Shown: positions 43,461-55,109 of the stretch, one piece after another
Position numbering within the stretch: the first letter of the stretch is position 1
How the letters are laid out: each line of letters opens with the position of its first letter
Source: Dolomedes plantarius
Taxonomy: Eukaryota > Arthropoda > Arachnida > Araneae > Dolomedidae
Reading direction: 5' to 3'
Assembly (NCBI GenBank): GCA_907164885.2
Contig: OU015501.1
Span: 59,120,119-59,184,118 of the forward strand
DNA: 64,000 nucleotides
Notes under the pieces: generated by a model
Databases searched by the model: none
Told to the model about the DNA's origin: nothing
What the model saw: only the letters and a program-made list of their open reading frames with translations
Translations under genes and position numbers: made by a program

Positions 43461-44457
43461 GAATGGACAATGATACTTCGCGCCAGATATCTAGATAAAT
43501 GACGTTCTAGAAAAACATTTAGGGGACATTAAGTTTAGAACTTGTTCCATACTCCTTTGCTTAATATTTCAAAGATGGCAATGAGTGAACAGCAGCTTTC
43601 GCTCATGACGGTTTGGAGAGACTCGGGAACAACACTGTTCCTGAATGACTGTTATTCACTTTTGATGAAATCTGATTGATACGATCTAATGCAATTCATT
43701 TCCTTTAAAGCATTTACAAATAATGTTTTCTATTACAACATTTATTTATAATTTCAAATACAACTTTTTAAACAATAGAGTTTTAAGAAAAGTCTCAACA
43801 AGAACAAAAACTACATTTTTCTCCCCTCAAAATTGAATTGCCGAGAAGTGTTTTAGAACTTAATGACTCTACAGCAGATAGTTAACTGGATTTCTGGGGC
43901 CTAATATGGGAAAATTCTCTAAAATGTGGAAATACGTCTTTTAGAAATATTAAAAAAGGCATATCCAGGTTATATCTAAACGTCTTTTTTCAATTTTTGT
44001 TTCAGCCACGAAATAGGGAAGTTTGCTTTTTTAAATACCATGAAAAAAACATGTCCCAGGAAATAATTATAGCACCTTTCAGAAAATACAAACTCAGTTT
44101 ATCAGGAAACCAACGAAATGCAGTTATTACATAAAAGTGTTGTCCTCACATAAAGTTTTGATATTTGACAGGAATAACATTAGACCAATATTAATCGCTT
44201 ACATAATCTTCTGCATATTAAACTTTGTATATGCTAGGAATTGGTGAAAATTTGTAATTTTAAAACCGCAAACAAGCTACAACTGCCCATAGTGGCTCAG
44301 TTCCCCGTTGGCGGACGACTCCTCTTTCTATCTGCCCATTTTTTTTTTTGCGCAAAGACGAAGTATGAAAAACTGAGTAAATTTAACGTTAGATAAAGAC
44401 TAAACAGAAAAATGACGCATACTTGAGCAAATAATAATATATATATATATATATATA
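43461..44457. other. No feature recognised
   Basis: AT-rich interval; a (TA)n stretch at 44438-44459 precedes the Tigger element. Confidence 0.4.
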
Positions 44458-44656
44458 TACAGTCAAACCTTGATATCTCGAACTTGAAGGGAGAGACAAA
44501 AAAATTCGAAATATCGAAAATTCGAACTATCGAAAATCGCATGTAATCAATAGTAGAAGAGAGAATAAACGATTTTTTACATACCTTTTTAAAAATTAAT
44601 CCATTTTTTTATTTTAATGTTTAATGTTTTAATCCATTTTAACACTATTTACAAAA

Positions 44657-45800
44657 TTATTTGAAAAAAAGATTCAGTTGTTGTTCGCTTAGAGAAGAGT
44701 ATGGAATTTTCTCTATTGCATTTTCTAAGAGGACAATGACTTTAAATGTGTCCTCCGGCATATTTGGCTGACTTTCAACATATCTCCTCATAGTGTGCAC
44801 TGCAAATAGTGCTTCTTTGTTTGTCCCATTTGGTGGCAAATGGAGGATTTGGATGATGCCCTAGTCAAGTGGTTGAAGTTTTGATGTAGTATTCGGGGGA
44901 GGAATTCAATTCTTACGTTTTCTCTTTTAGGTATGGTATTGTACCCCGGACAATTATCAATGAAAACCACTATTTTCCGCTTTTTTGTTTTCATTTTTTT
45001 ATTTAATTTCTTGAGCCAATTTTCAAAAAAGTTAGATATCATTCGAGCTTTTCGGTTAGCTTCGTAATCCAAAGGAAAAGATTTTTTTCGCTAAAACACA
45101 TTGGTTTTTACGGTTTCCCTATTATTAACGGTTTTAACTTCTCTGTTCCATTCATATTCACGTAAAACAATAAAGTTAAACACTCTTTACTCCTTTTCCC
45201 TCCATGATATGCTTCATCCTTTACATGCATGGTTTTGTCTGAAGTGCATTTAAAAAAAAAGTCCAGTTTCATCCGCATTGAACACATCTTTTTTGTCTTA
45301 ATCTTTCAGTCTCAAGCTTACTTTCTTTCTAATTTCTGCACAAACATCTTCATCTACTTTAGCACTTTCACCACACATTTTCAAAAATGTAATGTTGGTT
45401 CGTTTTTTAAAATTTTCAAACCAATCATTACTGCCTTTGAAATTTAAATAACCTAATTCTTTTGCAAAAGATTCAGCTTTATCTTTGATTAAAAGTCCAT
45501 CTAGGTGAATGTTTTGAGATCTACATTGCGTAATCCACATCATTAGGCACTTCTCCATATCTGGAAATTTACTAGTTTTGAGCTTCTTTCGCTTGCCTAA
45601 GCCGTCATCGAATTTTTCTAGGATAATTGCTTTATTCTTTAAAATTGTTGACAATGTGTTGCCTAGAATTCCAAATTCCATTTTTCAATTCCTTTTTCTT
45701 TTTCGAACTTTTTTCAACTGCATCGATAATTTGCTTCTTCACTTCAATAGTAAGCATATTCAATTTTCCTTGTTAGCCATTTTGAACAGATAACTCGCAG
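44657..45800 (-). pseudogene. Tigger transposase pseudogene
   Basis: Reading leftwards: Psq-type HTH start NMLTIEVKKQIIDAVEKSSK, then after a frameshift GILGNTLSTILKNKAIILEK, the CENP-B HTH (MEKCLMMWITQCRSQN, GSNDWFENFKKRTNIT), then KDVFNADETGLFF (first Asp), KRKIVVFIDNCPGYNT (second Asp), NTTSKLQPLD (third Asp, followed by a stop), and the tail LPPNGTNKEALFAVHTMRRY. All three catalytic residues can be found, but frameshifts and stops separate them. The gene's N-terminal portion is present twice because of the duplication at 45401-46518. Tigger/pogo family from motifs. Confidence 0.8.
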
Positions 45801-46518
45801 AAGATCTCACCTTCTCCAAATGGTGTTTCCTAACGATTGCTAATTTTTTCTGAAATAACCATGATAAACAGAAAGGTAACTTTTCAGTCTTTTTATGAGC
45901 AGCACTAGCTTGAATGCGAGACAGCAGGGGCATGCATTACCACGTATAGTTTTATATTTCGTTTTTTAAAATTTTCAAACCAATCATTACTGCCTTTGAA
46001 ATTTAAATAACCTAATTCTTTTGCAAAAGATTCAGCTTTATCTTTGATTAAAAGTCCATCTAGGTGAATGTTTTGAGATCTACATTGCGTAATCCACATC
46101 ATTAGGCACTTCTCCATATCTGGAAATTTACTAGTTTTGAGCTTCTTTCGCTTGCCTAAGCCGTCATCGAATTTTTCTAGGATAATTGCTTTATTCTTTA
46201 AAATTGTTGACAATGTGTTGCCTAGAATTCCAAATTCCATTTTTCAATTTCCTTTTTCTTTTTCGAACTTTTTTCAACTGCATCGATAATTTGCTTCTTC
46301 ACTTCAATAGTAAGCATATTCAATTTTCCTTGTTAGCCATTTTGAACAGATAACTCGCAGAAGATCTCACCTTCTCCAAATGGTGTTTCCTAACGATTGC
46401 TAATTTTTTCTGAAATAACCATGATAAACAGAAAGGTAACTTTTCAGTCTTTTTATGAGCAGCACTAGCTTGAATGCGAGACAGCAGGGGCATGCATTAC
46501 CACGTATAGTTTTATATT
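45401..46518. repeat. 559-bp tandem duplication within the Tigger element
   Basis: 45401-45959 and 45960-46518 are almost identical (one single-base length difference in CAATTCC versus CAATTTCC near 45700/46256). Both end in CACGTATAGTTTTATATTT. The unit covers the N-terminal transposase codons. A real recent duplication or an assembly artefact are both possible. Confidence 0.93.
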
Positions 46519-47071
46519 TTACCCCTTGTTGCCATAAGAAATTCTACAATCTTCTTGGAAGTGACCCACCACTTGATTTTGGTTCATGCCTTAATTTACT
46601 GTTTCGTTAAAGCCACCCCAACCCCTCTAGAAAGTAACCTTGGAGAATATAAGGACAAAAAATAAAAGAAAGTATGGATGGTCACTGCATATGCGTGGCA
46701 AACTGACTGAAAAGAGATAAGGAAACAACTCCCCACTTGGGAGGTCAAGAGAAGTTGTGATTTCATTGTGTTATCTTCCGTCTTTATATCCTTTCATTTC
46801 AAAGTTTATGGAGGGTTTTATCACTGTAAATTTTGAATACCTTTTCTATTTTTTAGAAATTTCTATTTTTTGGATATTATTTTTCTTGTTTTTAGAAAAA
46901 TTTTCTTCTCCATTTATGGAAAAAAATTCAAGTTATCGAGGGATGAGCCAAAAAAATTCGTCAAATCAAGGTTTTTTTAACTTTGAGTGCATAGGAAATT
47001 TGAAGGGAAATTTTTTTTCTTCGAGATATCGAAAAATTCGCGAAATCGAGGTTCGAGTTAGCGAGGTTTGA

Positions 47072-47074
<3 letters not shown>

Positions 47075-47154
<80 letters not shown>
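47075..47154. repeat. (TA)n microsatellite
   Basis: 80 bp of TA, continuing the target of the Tigger element. It is followed by TAATTATATTATAATTATAT. Confidence 0.95.
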
Positions 47155-47158
<4 letters not shown>

Positions 47159-47189
47159 TATAATTATATTATAATTATATTTATATATA

Positions 47190-47855
47190 TATAATTTAAA
47201 TAGAGTAATAATAAAGTTAGAACAAAATAATTTTCAGAACTTAAGCAAAGAAATTAATCTTTCTCATTTCAATAGGCTCTTAGATTTTGTTACTAAACAT
47301 AATTATATTATACACAACAATAGTATATACTTACAGACTAAAGATGTACCACAAGGTGGAAATGCTTCTAGTATGCTAGTCAATTTATAATTACATTATT
47401 TTGAAGTTGATAATATAAATAATATTGATAAAAGCAGTTACAAAATATTTAGATATATTGATGATATAATTGTAATTAATAAAAGTAATAATCATATAGC
47501 CTTAAATTTTTACCCTCATAATCTGGAACTAATACAAAGTAGCCAAAATAATATTAATGTAAACTTTTTAGATATTAACATTAAATTAAATTCAAATTGC
47601 AATTATTCATTTGACTTACATGATAAAAGATCAGATTATGATTTTAATATTGTTAAATTTTAAAATTACCTAACTTGTTTACACAAATCTCTTTTTAAAA
47701 ACATTATTGTAAATCAGCTAGTACCTATAAATAGGCTTTTTTCTAAACACAATAGGAATAAGCATATTTTAGACTTGTTAGACGGGCTAAAACGTAATTA
47801 TTACCCCGATAGTCTTTCCAAGCACATAATTGGTTGTTTTAGATTTAATGAATAG
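47190..47855 (+). pseudogene. Reverse transcriptase relic, Penelope-like appearance
   Basis: One frame runs from about 47190 to TAG at 47853-47855, interrupted only by TAA at 47388-47390 and 47661-47663. It reads EINLSHFNRLLDFVTKHNYI, QTKDVPQGGNASSMLVNL, FRYIDDIIVIN (the YxDD catalytic box), NVNFLDINIKLN and, at the end, HILDLLDGLKRNYYPDSLSK. PQGG...YIDD...FLDxxI is the palm and beginning of the thumb of an RT; the FLDI block and the lack of neighbouring RNase H, gag or integrase suggest Penelope-like RTs or a related single-RT class. Finger and N-terminal parts are missing. Very AT-rich codon use. Both interrupting codons are ochre, which might reflect AT drift (Tyr or Lys codons to TAA). 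Confidence 0.6.
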
Positions 47856-48400
47856 CATGTTCTGTTGCAATTAATTAGTAATACAAACTAATAAGATTAA
47901 TAAGAGTAAATAACTACTAAATATTAAAATTAATAATTAAATACTAAGGTAAAAATGATAATAAATAATAAAAATAACTCTTAAGTCATAATAAAAACTA
48001 AATTAATTTAGGTTTAATTGTCCTATAACACAGTCTCCTTAGTAAGTCTGCTTTTTTGTTTCCATTTGCTCCATGGTTGCAAGTTTTGTGACGTCAGTCT
48101 TCTTGCGGTTTCCTATTCTTAACTTCCACTTTGTCTAGCGCCAGGCTGGGCGTTATTTGATTAAGTAACTAGTTATTCAATTCTTCTGTTTCTAATGGAT
48201 TGTACGGTGTCTAAGTATGTTTATTGTTTAGATCATACTTATCAGAAACAATCCATTGGTTTTTAGACAGTATCGGCACCGCTGATGACAAGATGCTGTC
48301 TAAAACATTTTTAATACTTATCTTTTTATGTTTTTAGTTCCTGGCTGCAAGTAGCTTTAGAGCTCATACTGGTTTTTCAGTTTCAACTTTGTCTTATATA
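47856..48400. other. 3' flank of the RT relic with hairpins
   Basis: No coding. Two inverted repeats: AATGGATTGT (48194-48203) with ACAATCCATT (48248-48257), and TTTTTAGACAGTATC (48260-48274) with GATGCTGTCTAAAAC (48292-48306), the loop of which contains CTGATGA. The latter word belongs to the hammerhead core, but the partner GAAA is not present. Confidence 0.5.
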
Positions 48401-48573
48401 CAGTTGAATCTCGATCTATCGTTTTTCAAGGGACCGACTGAAATGAACGATAAATGCGGGAAAACCATAGATGCGGAAACATTACAAAGCAATATGATCG
48501 TTGGGAGTAGATAAAATGAACGACACATACGGAAAAACAATGGATCCAAAAACGATCGATCGAGATTCCACTG
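48401..48573. mobile_element. 173-bp pogo-type MITE
   Basis: Ends CAGTTGAATCTCGATCTATC and, from the right, CAGTGGAATCTCGATCGATC; TA at 48399-48400 and 48574-48575. Non-coding. The right neighbour is a TA/CA microsatellite. Confidence 0.82.
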
Positions 48574-48601
48574 TATATATATATATACATACACACACAC
48601 A

Positions 48602-48701
48602 CACAAGGAATCTTCTCTATAGCGGCCAGTAATGGTTCCGAAAAAAAGTGGACGTTTTGCGGACACCGTCGAATAGTGGTGGCCAGCTAGAGAAGTTTCA
48701 C

Positions 48702-48705
<4 letters not shown>
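48602..48705. mobile_element. ~100-bp MITE between CA and TA microsatellites
   Basis: Inverted ends: AATCTTCTCTATAGCGGCCA on the left and AAACTTCTCTAGCTGGCCA read from the right, around GTGGACGTTTTGCGGACACC. The extreme ends merge into CACA/TATA repeats, so they are approximate. pogo-type by appearance. Confidence 0.55.
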
Positions 48706-48790
<85 letters not shown>

Positions 48791-48792
48791 CT
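48706..48792. repeat. (TA)n(TG)n microsatellite
   Basis: TA run followed by TGTGTG and CTGTCTGTCTG. Confidence 0.95.
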
Positions 48793-48817
48793 GTCTGTCT
48801 GAGAGTCAGCATCTGAT

Positions 48818-48935
48818 TAAAAAAAAATTTCAAGTAGTCTCTTCTAACGAAACTACCGCGGGTTATTAACGTAGGATTACTTATCGTTGCTTACCTCTTT
48901 TGTATGTATATATGTATGTGTTATGTATATATGCA

Positions 48936-49006
<71 letters not shown>

Positions 49007-49177
49007 AAATTTTGAAACATTTTGGTGCTTTTCTGTTTAACTGTTTACTGCTTGCCCAAGCAATACAGACTGGGTTTGACGCGCTGCCAAAATTATAACT
49101 CGCGATGCAGGACATCTGAATTTTGCTTTCCGGAGGACCGTTATGGAGGAACGTAACCCTACGTTAAAAAAAGCTAC
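48818..49177 (-). repeat. Dispersed repeat with internal microsatellite, copy 2
   Basis: Reverse complement of the repeat at 28677-28970 (shared words: TAACGAAACTACCGCGGGTT, ACTGCTTGCCCAAGC, GCTTTCCGGAGGACCG, GGAACGTAACCCTACGTTAA). The internal TA/TG array at 48939-49006 is longer than in copy 1. Unknown class. Confidence 0.75.
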
Positions 49178-50448
49178 AATTAAAACACGTATGTGAAATG
49201 AATTGCTCCTACTCTTTAACTTTAAAATACCCGTATATTGAAAGTTGTTGATTTGAGATAAAGAAGCAAAAACTCGATATGGAAATACACAACATGATCT
49301 TTAGATAATGTATGATTAAAATGTTACAAAAAATGCATTTACGGGGGAAACTGACTAGGTATATATCCTTAAAAAAAATCAATAAAGAATTTATTTTTAA
49401 AATCCCTGCATTGTTAAATTCGCTGTTATGCGAAAACAAAAATCGATGCGGTTGTATTCGCACTGACCGAGAATCAACTTATCTATAAACATAGTTTCAA
49501 TGCTTTTAAACTTATTTAAAAGAAATAAAAGAAAACAACAATAAAACTACTTAAAACAGTTATTTAATATGTAAGAAAAATGCGTTTAAAAATTATTTAT
49601 GAATAAACTCCAAGCTTTAACACTTACCGGGAATGAGACGATAAGACAACCAAAATAATCCTCAACACTATTAAAGGAAGTGAACGAACTGAAGCGTCCG
49701 GAAAAATGACAGTTCAAAATATAATTGGCATGAAATCGGCACTGCAAAAAAATGTCATTTGTGAAACATGAGGACTATATATCGTACCGCGAGTGAAGGT
49801 TAAGTCAAAAACAATAGATATCGGCCAGGAGATGAATGAGTGATCAAAGCTCGGGAAAAGTAAAGGGAAAAAATGAGACCTGATTTCATACCAAAATTAT
49901 CCGTTATCATCGGTTTCCCGTTGGGATAATATTAATGAGGGCATTTTTTTTATCTGGGTGCAGTCCTTTTGTTTTGCTTTAAAGAGAATTCTTGAAGTCT
50001 TCCTCGATAATTCCCTTTTAAGCGATATCAAAATATCTGTAATCTTAACATGCAAATTTCTCCCACTGATAAAGAGCATTTTAAGGGAAATTAACATACA
50101 TATATCATGCAGTGATTGGAAAGTTTTACAAATGTGAGGAAATTAAATGTTTATTTTCAACAACTTAAAGGTTTTAGATTCGTAGAATATATTTTATAGA
50201 CCACTTCGATCTTTTAATTCTCTCTCGATCGACAAAATATTTTATCTCTCGCAAAAAATTGTCTAAACAAGATTTATTTTAACGTAATATCACCTTATAA
50301 AGATACAAACCCTTATAATGTTTTAGAGCCACCTTTTAAGGCGAGAGGAGAAATTGCCTCAAATTGAACCCCATGATAGGGTAATCAACTCGCCTGGTAA
50401 AATACACGAAATACACGTAACGTATTGCAACGTAACCTATCCATATCA
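49178..50448. other. No feature recognised
   Basis: AT-rich DNA; short open frames on the minus strand show no recognisable domain. Confidence 0.4.
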
Positions 50449-50524
50449 ATATATATATATATATATATTATATATATTATATATATATATATATATTTTA
50501 TATATATTATATATATATATATAT

Positions 50525-50581
<57 letters not shown>
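50449..50581. repeat. (TA)n microsatellite with TATTATATA interruptions
   Basis: About 130 bp of TA, followed by GATATTGCACATATTGCGG. Confidence 0.95.
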
Positions 50582-50969
50582 TATTGCACATATTGCGGAA
50601 ACATAACTACATATTTCTGAAATATGAAACTACAGTTTCGTATTGAAAAGGGAAAATATGTATGTAGAGAAAAACAATGATTTTGATTTTCTTCTGATTC
50701 TTTAAAATGTCAGCAGTGTTTGTTTATAAGATTTATGTTTCGAAAATAATTTGTTCCCAACGGTTACACTCAAGTTTTTTAATTATTTTCTAAGGAAAAA
50801 ATAAAATTAATACTTTTACTAAAATTGTCATTCAATTCACAGTGACTAAATAAAGTGGTTTCCCAACTACATATTCTTCAATGGTTATCAAACAATTTTG
50901 TTTGTTTATGAATATCCTTATATTTACGTAAAACTAAAAATCTAAATGTTCAGAGATTCATTTGGTTCA

Positions 50970-51600
50970 TTAATTCACTTGCACTTTTTAAGCATACATT
51001 TTGACTGGTTTAGAATTTACCATAGAGTTTATAAAAACCCCTTTTTTTCTTTTTTTTTTTTTGTATCTATCAGGTTCAGCGAACCTTCGGTTTGAACCTG
51101 GAGACCCGGAGAATTTCTTATCAATATAGAACTACCGCTCCCAGCCCTATTTGTATCTATCCATCTAAGCTTTCGAAAAGTAGCTGGTTTTTTAATTCAC
51201 GTGCACTTTTTAAGTATACATTCTTATTGATTTAGAATTTACCATAGAGTCTATAAAACATTTTGGTATCTATAAGGTTCAACAGACCTTCGCTTTGAAT
51301 ATGGAGACCCGGAGAATTTCTTAGCAATATGGAACTACAGCTCCCAGCCCTATTTGTATCTATCCCTCTAAGCTTTCAAAAAGTAGATGGTTTTTTTAAT
51401 TCACTTGCACTTTTTAAGTATACATTCTGATTGATTTAGAATTTACCATAGAGTCTATAAAAACATATTTGCATCTATAAAGTTAAATAGACCTTCGTTT
51501 TGAACATGGAGACCCGAAGTTTTTCTTATCAATATAGAACTGCAGCTTCTAACCCTAGATGTATCTAAGCTTTCCAAAAAGTTGATGGTTTTTATGAAAC
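50970..51600. repeat. Three diverged tandem units of ~200-220 bp
   Basis: TTAATTCAC-TGCACTTTTTAA occurs at 50970, 51192 and 51396. Each is followed by TTTAGAATTTACCATAGAGT, a GTATCTAT-AGGTTxA-GACCTTCG block, GGAGACCCG and CTCCCAGCCCTATTTGTATC or close variants. Units differ by substitutions and small indels, so this is older than the 246-bp satellite. No coding. Confidence 0.85.
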
Positions 51601-54381
51601 GGAACTGGGTTTTTTTTTTAACTGTAATTTGGACTATTTTGCAACTTTCCAACCTTGAAGTTTCCAATACACTGCAACAGCTTTATATTCTGGGGAACAG
51701 AAATTTTTATTTGTTGAACTCCATATATATCGTAATCAGCCGTCTGTATGTTTCAAAAGTAGATTTTTAAATGATTTAGTAAGAAATTTTTATTTTTAAA
51801 TCTCGTCATATTTTGTGATCTCCCCTCCGCTTACTCTAATAGTAGAATTTTTTACGTAGCGGAATAAGAATTTTTTCAATAATTTGACATTTTTACATTC
51901 AAATAGGCATTAAAAAATGAAGACACGCCGACAAAAAAAAATTAAAAATTACTGTAGGGTATCTTCATAGGCCTTTTGATTTTTGTGACTGTCTTCAAAT
52001 CTGTTTATCTACGCATTTCAAATATAGAAAAAATTCGGCAGTATAGTAAAAGCATGATTTTGAAATAAACTTAGTATATATCTCTAAAAAATGAGAGATA
52101 CAGAGTGATTATAATTAAAGCTGAAGCAAAAATTTTTGAAAACACTTAAAGAAAACTTGGGAACGGTCCCATTGTAAAGATTTAAGACAAATAAAATATT
52201 ACCTTGATGCTGCGGTTTTCCAGTTCAAAATAGAGAAGTTGTCAAATGCGAACTACATTTAATAAATCTACATCTCTCATTCAATGTACAGAAATGTACA
52301 AATGCTTGGAAGACATGCTCGGACCCAGATCAAAGATAGTTGCACTATGTCCCGTGACTAATAGCAACTGAACTTCTCTAGTTGATATTGCATGCACACT
52401 CATTATATTATCAGAATCAGTAGCACAACAAAGTATTAGTTAATCAGTAACACTTGAGAATTAGTTAAGATATCTCTTAAGGAAAGCAAACTTGTGATTA
52501 ACATGGCAACTTGAGGCAAGTGAAACATGGGGAAGACACTGGTCCAAGAAAAAGGAAGAGGGAGGGGGGAGAGCACAGAGAAAAAAATAATTTATTTAAT
52601 GGTATTAAATTAAATCCGAGATAAATTTGCATAAATTATCCGAGTACTTTTTTTCGGTGTATCTCTTTCTTTAAATTAGAAAAGTTTTCGGAAACTAAAA
52701 TTAGTTAAAAATTCCTTAAGATATACCATCAAATAGGAAAGTTGTCCAATCTCAATAATTTCAGTTGAATTTTTTTATTATAATATTAATGCTTATGACT
52801 TTTGATATTGTTGAAATTATTAATTATTATAATTGATGGTGTAAATGATGAATTTGTGTAAATAAAAGAAAGAAAAGTGCTGTTATAAAATTGTTTATGC
52901 TTACAGTGTAAGTAACGATAACTAATTTTAATTACTTATTTTTCAAATTTTGTATTATTAATAGAAAATTGTATTGCAAATATTTGCTTATTATCATACT
53001 CAAGGATTGCGCCAGTTCTCATGAAGCCCTACGCAAGGTCTCATGAAGCCTTACGCAAGCAGTTTTCGAAGGAAAAAACATCAGTCTGTTGGATTGAAGA
53101 CGTCATTAATAAGTATTTATATAAGTTAATACTTTATAGGAAGTATTGTTATTTAAAAACAACATCCATGAATATTCTTGGTAAATTTCAAATGGGCAAG
53201 GCTTTGAGATTTGTATCTTTTTCTTTTATTTTTCTGAATTAGGAGTCAAAAATCGTATAAGATTTTTCACACATTTAATAACTTTCTTACTTATTAACCT
53301 GAATTTCTTCAAATTCTTTGCTTTTATTAATTTTAGTAACATTCATTGCTTGAGAAGAATAATAAATAGATACAAATAAAAAGATACTTATTATTGTTAT
53401 CTATTGGCTGAAATACGAATTTAGGTGCGCAAATGGAACTTTTTAAAATTTTCTCTTTTTCTGCATCACTTAAGTCTGTCTCGCTGTATCAACCAGTTTA
53501 CCAGTATGTGAATGGATTCTTGACATGAGATTGGAGTGATAAGAAGTTACCTTCCAGTATGTTACGACAATACGACATATTGCCCCTGGTAAAGCTCCCC
53601 TTGGAGGCGACTCCTTTCTAGAGGCATTTCGCCTTAGTTGTGATACACCCTGTTTTGGTTCGATGCCCATCGCTGACAAAACCACCGACGTGTACACTAA
53701 TGGTGCCTAGTGCATGGAAAAAAAATCTGTTGTAGTTGCAATGTCCTCCAAGTTCCCAAAATACCTTTGGAGGTACGGGGTCAAGTGTTCCGGTCTCATT
53801 ACTTGACTCGGTTCAAAATTACGGGACCGATGTTCTTCGAGGTCAAGTTGGACTTCAGCCCTCGCCTCAAGTGAAGCTGCTTACTACCCTTCGCCATGGA
53901 CTAAGGTCCTTTGGACTTGGTGTAGGCTTTCCTACACCAAGGGGATTGGAAACAACAACACCCTGTTTAAGTTTTTCATCCTTTTCAAACGCTCAAATTA
54001 TTCGCGTTTTATAGGGCAGGCATAAAAGTTCCAGATTTTGGGATAAAAGATACTGAACAGCATCGAAAATATTAAGTTTTAAGTTATTATTTTGAATCCC
54101 TTTAATTTATTTTGTTTCAGTTTATTCTACATAAAATACAAGCTATGAACAAAACTCGACTCGAGATTCTAAATACGCACCAGATTGTTAATTCACTTTT
54201 TTTTTTCTCTTCCTCCAAATGCCCTACTATATTTCTTGTTTTATTGGAAATTTTGGCGAACTTGAAAAAGGCAAAAACGTACATCAGTCAAAGTGACAAC
54301 AATAGCAACTTAAAGACAGAAAAATAAAGGGTTTGAAAAAGTTTATTAAGCTCGAGCATACGTAAAAAACCACGGTAAAAT
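51601..54381. other. Mostly AT-rich, no gene; weak repeat traces
   Basis: A 22-bp tandem pair (TCTCATGAAGCCCTACGCAA and variant) at 53017-53060. Near 52097, CAGAGTGATTATAATTAAAG resembles the mariner end CGGGTGGTTATAATTAA seen at 39597. A GC-richer block at 53560-53960 (with GGAGGTACGGGGTCAAG and a TTGGTGTAGG...CCTACACCAA palindrome near 53916-53940) looks like a repeat fragment I cannot classify. Confidence 0.4.
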
Positions 54382-54443
54382 AAATTTGTTAGGCAAATGA
54401 AGGGCTATCTAAACTTCAGTTTAAAAGATTTAGTTTACTTGTA

Positions 54444-54951
54444 CACCTATACCTCGCTATACGGCCGCTCTTTATACGGCATTTCGCTATAACGGCCTTT
54501 TTTATTTATGGCACTTTTTCGATTTACGGCTCTCAATGTTTCGTTATACGGCCACAACAGCGGAAACTGATGATGGCAGCATATTACAGCTTAGTGATTC
54601 GTCATGTTAATGTTCGTTATCACATTAAAATAGTTTCTAAACTTTTTTTTTATATTACATGTATACATATGGGCATATTTCTTTTGTTTTTTGCTTATAT
54701 GTTTATTTTTTGAATTTCTGTTTATTATTACATTGTTTTGTACTTTTATTTTTATGTAAGCATTTTTATAGGAAATAAAAAGAATAAAATGCTTTATGAA
54801 CTAAAAACTATATTATTTATAAAAAATTGGAACAGATCGAATTAAATTTGTATGGGTTTGTAAAAAAAAAATAATTGATTCGTTATACGGCTTTTCGCTT
54901 TACGGCCAGCTCTCCCGGAACGTATCTAAGCCGTAAAGCGAAGTATGGATG
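54444..54951. mobile_element. pogo-type MITE, 508 bp
   Basis: Ends CACCTATACCTCGCTATACG and, from the right, CATCCATACTTCGCTTTACG, flanked by TA. Repeated CGTTATACGGC/CGCTTTACGGC words inside both subterminal regions could be binding sites. Non-coding. Confidence 0.8.
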
Positions 54952-55109
54952 TATTACTTTCCGCCATTCATGCTACCTTTTTAGGCTAACGTAGCACTTG
55001 TTACCTAACAGCTAATGGCGTTACGTCATGCAACTTAGAAATGGGAGTTTTCATTTATTTTCCCCATGGTTTATTATTTTTCCTTTCCAGTGTATTTTAT
55101 GCAAATATA

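Larger units (their letters stand above)
44460..47074 (-). mobile_element. Full-length, decayed Tigger/pogo element
   Basis: Left end CAGTCAAACCTTGATATCTC, right end read inward CAGTCAAACCTCGCTAACTC; flanked by TA and embedded in (TA)n. 2615 bp including a 559-bp internal duplication. The subterminal parts carry repeated TTCGAAATATCGAAAATTCG words. The transposase gene is on the minus strand and broken. Confidence 0.88.

Noticed and set aside
48259..48306. Functional hammerhead ribozyme
   Set aside because: CTGATGA is in the loop of a good hairpin, but the required GAAA partner and stem arrangement are not present; kept only as a structural observation.
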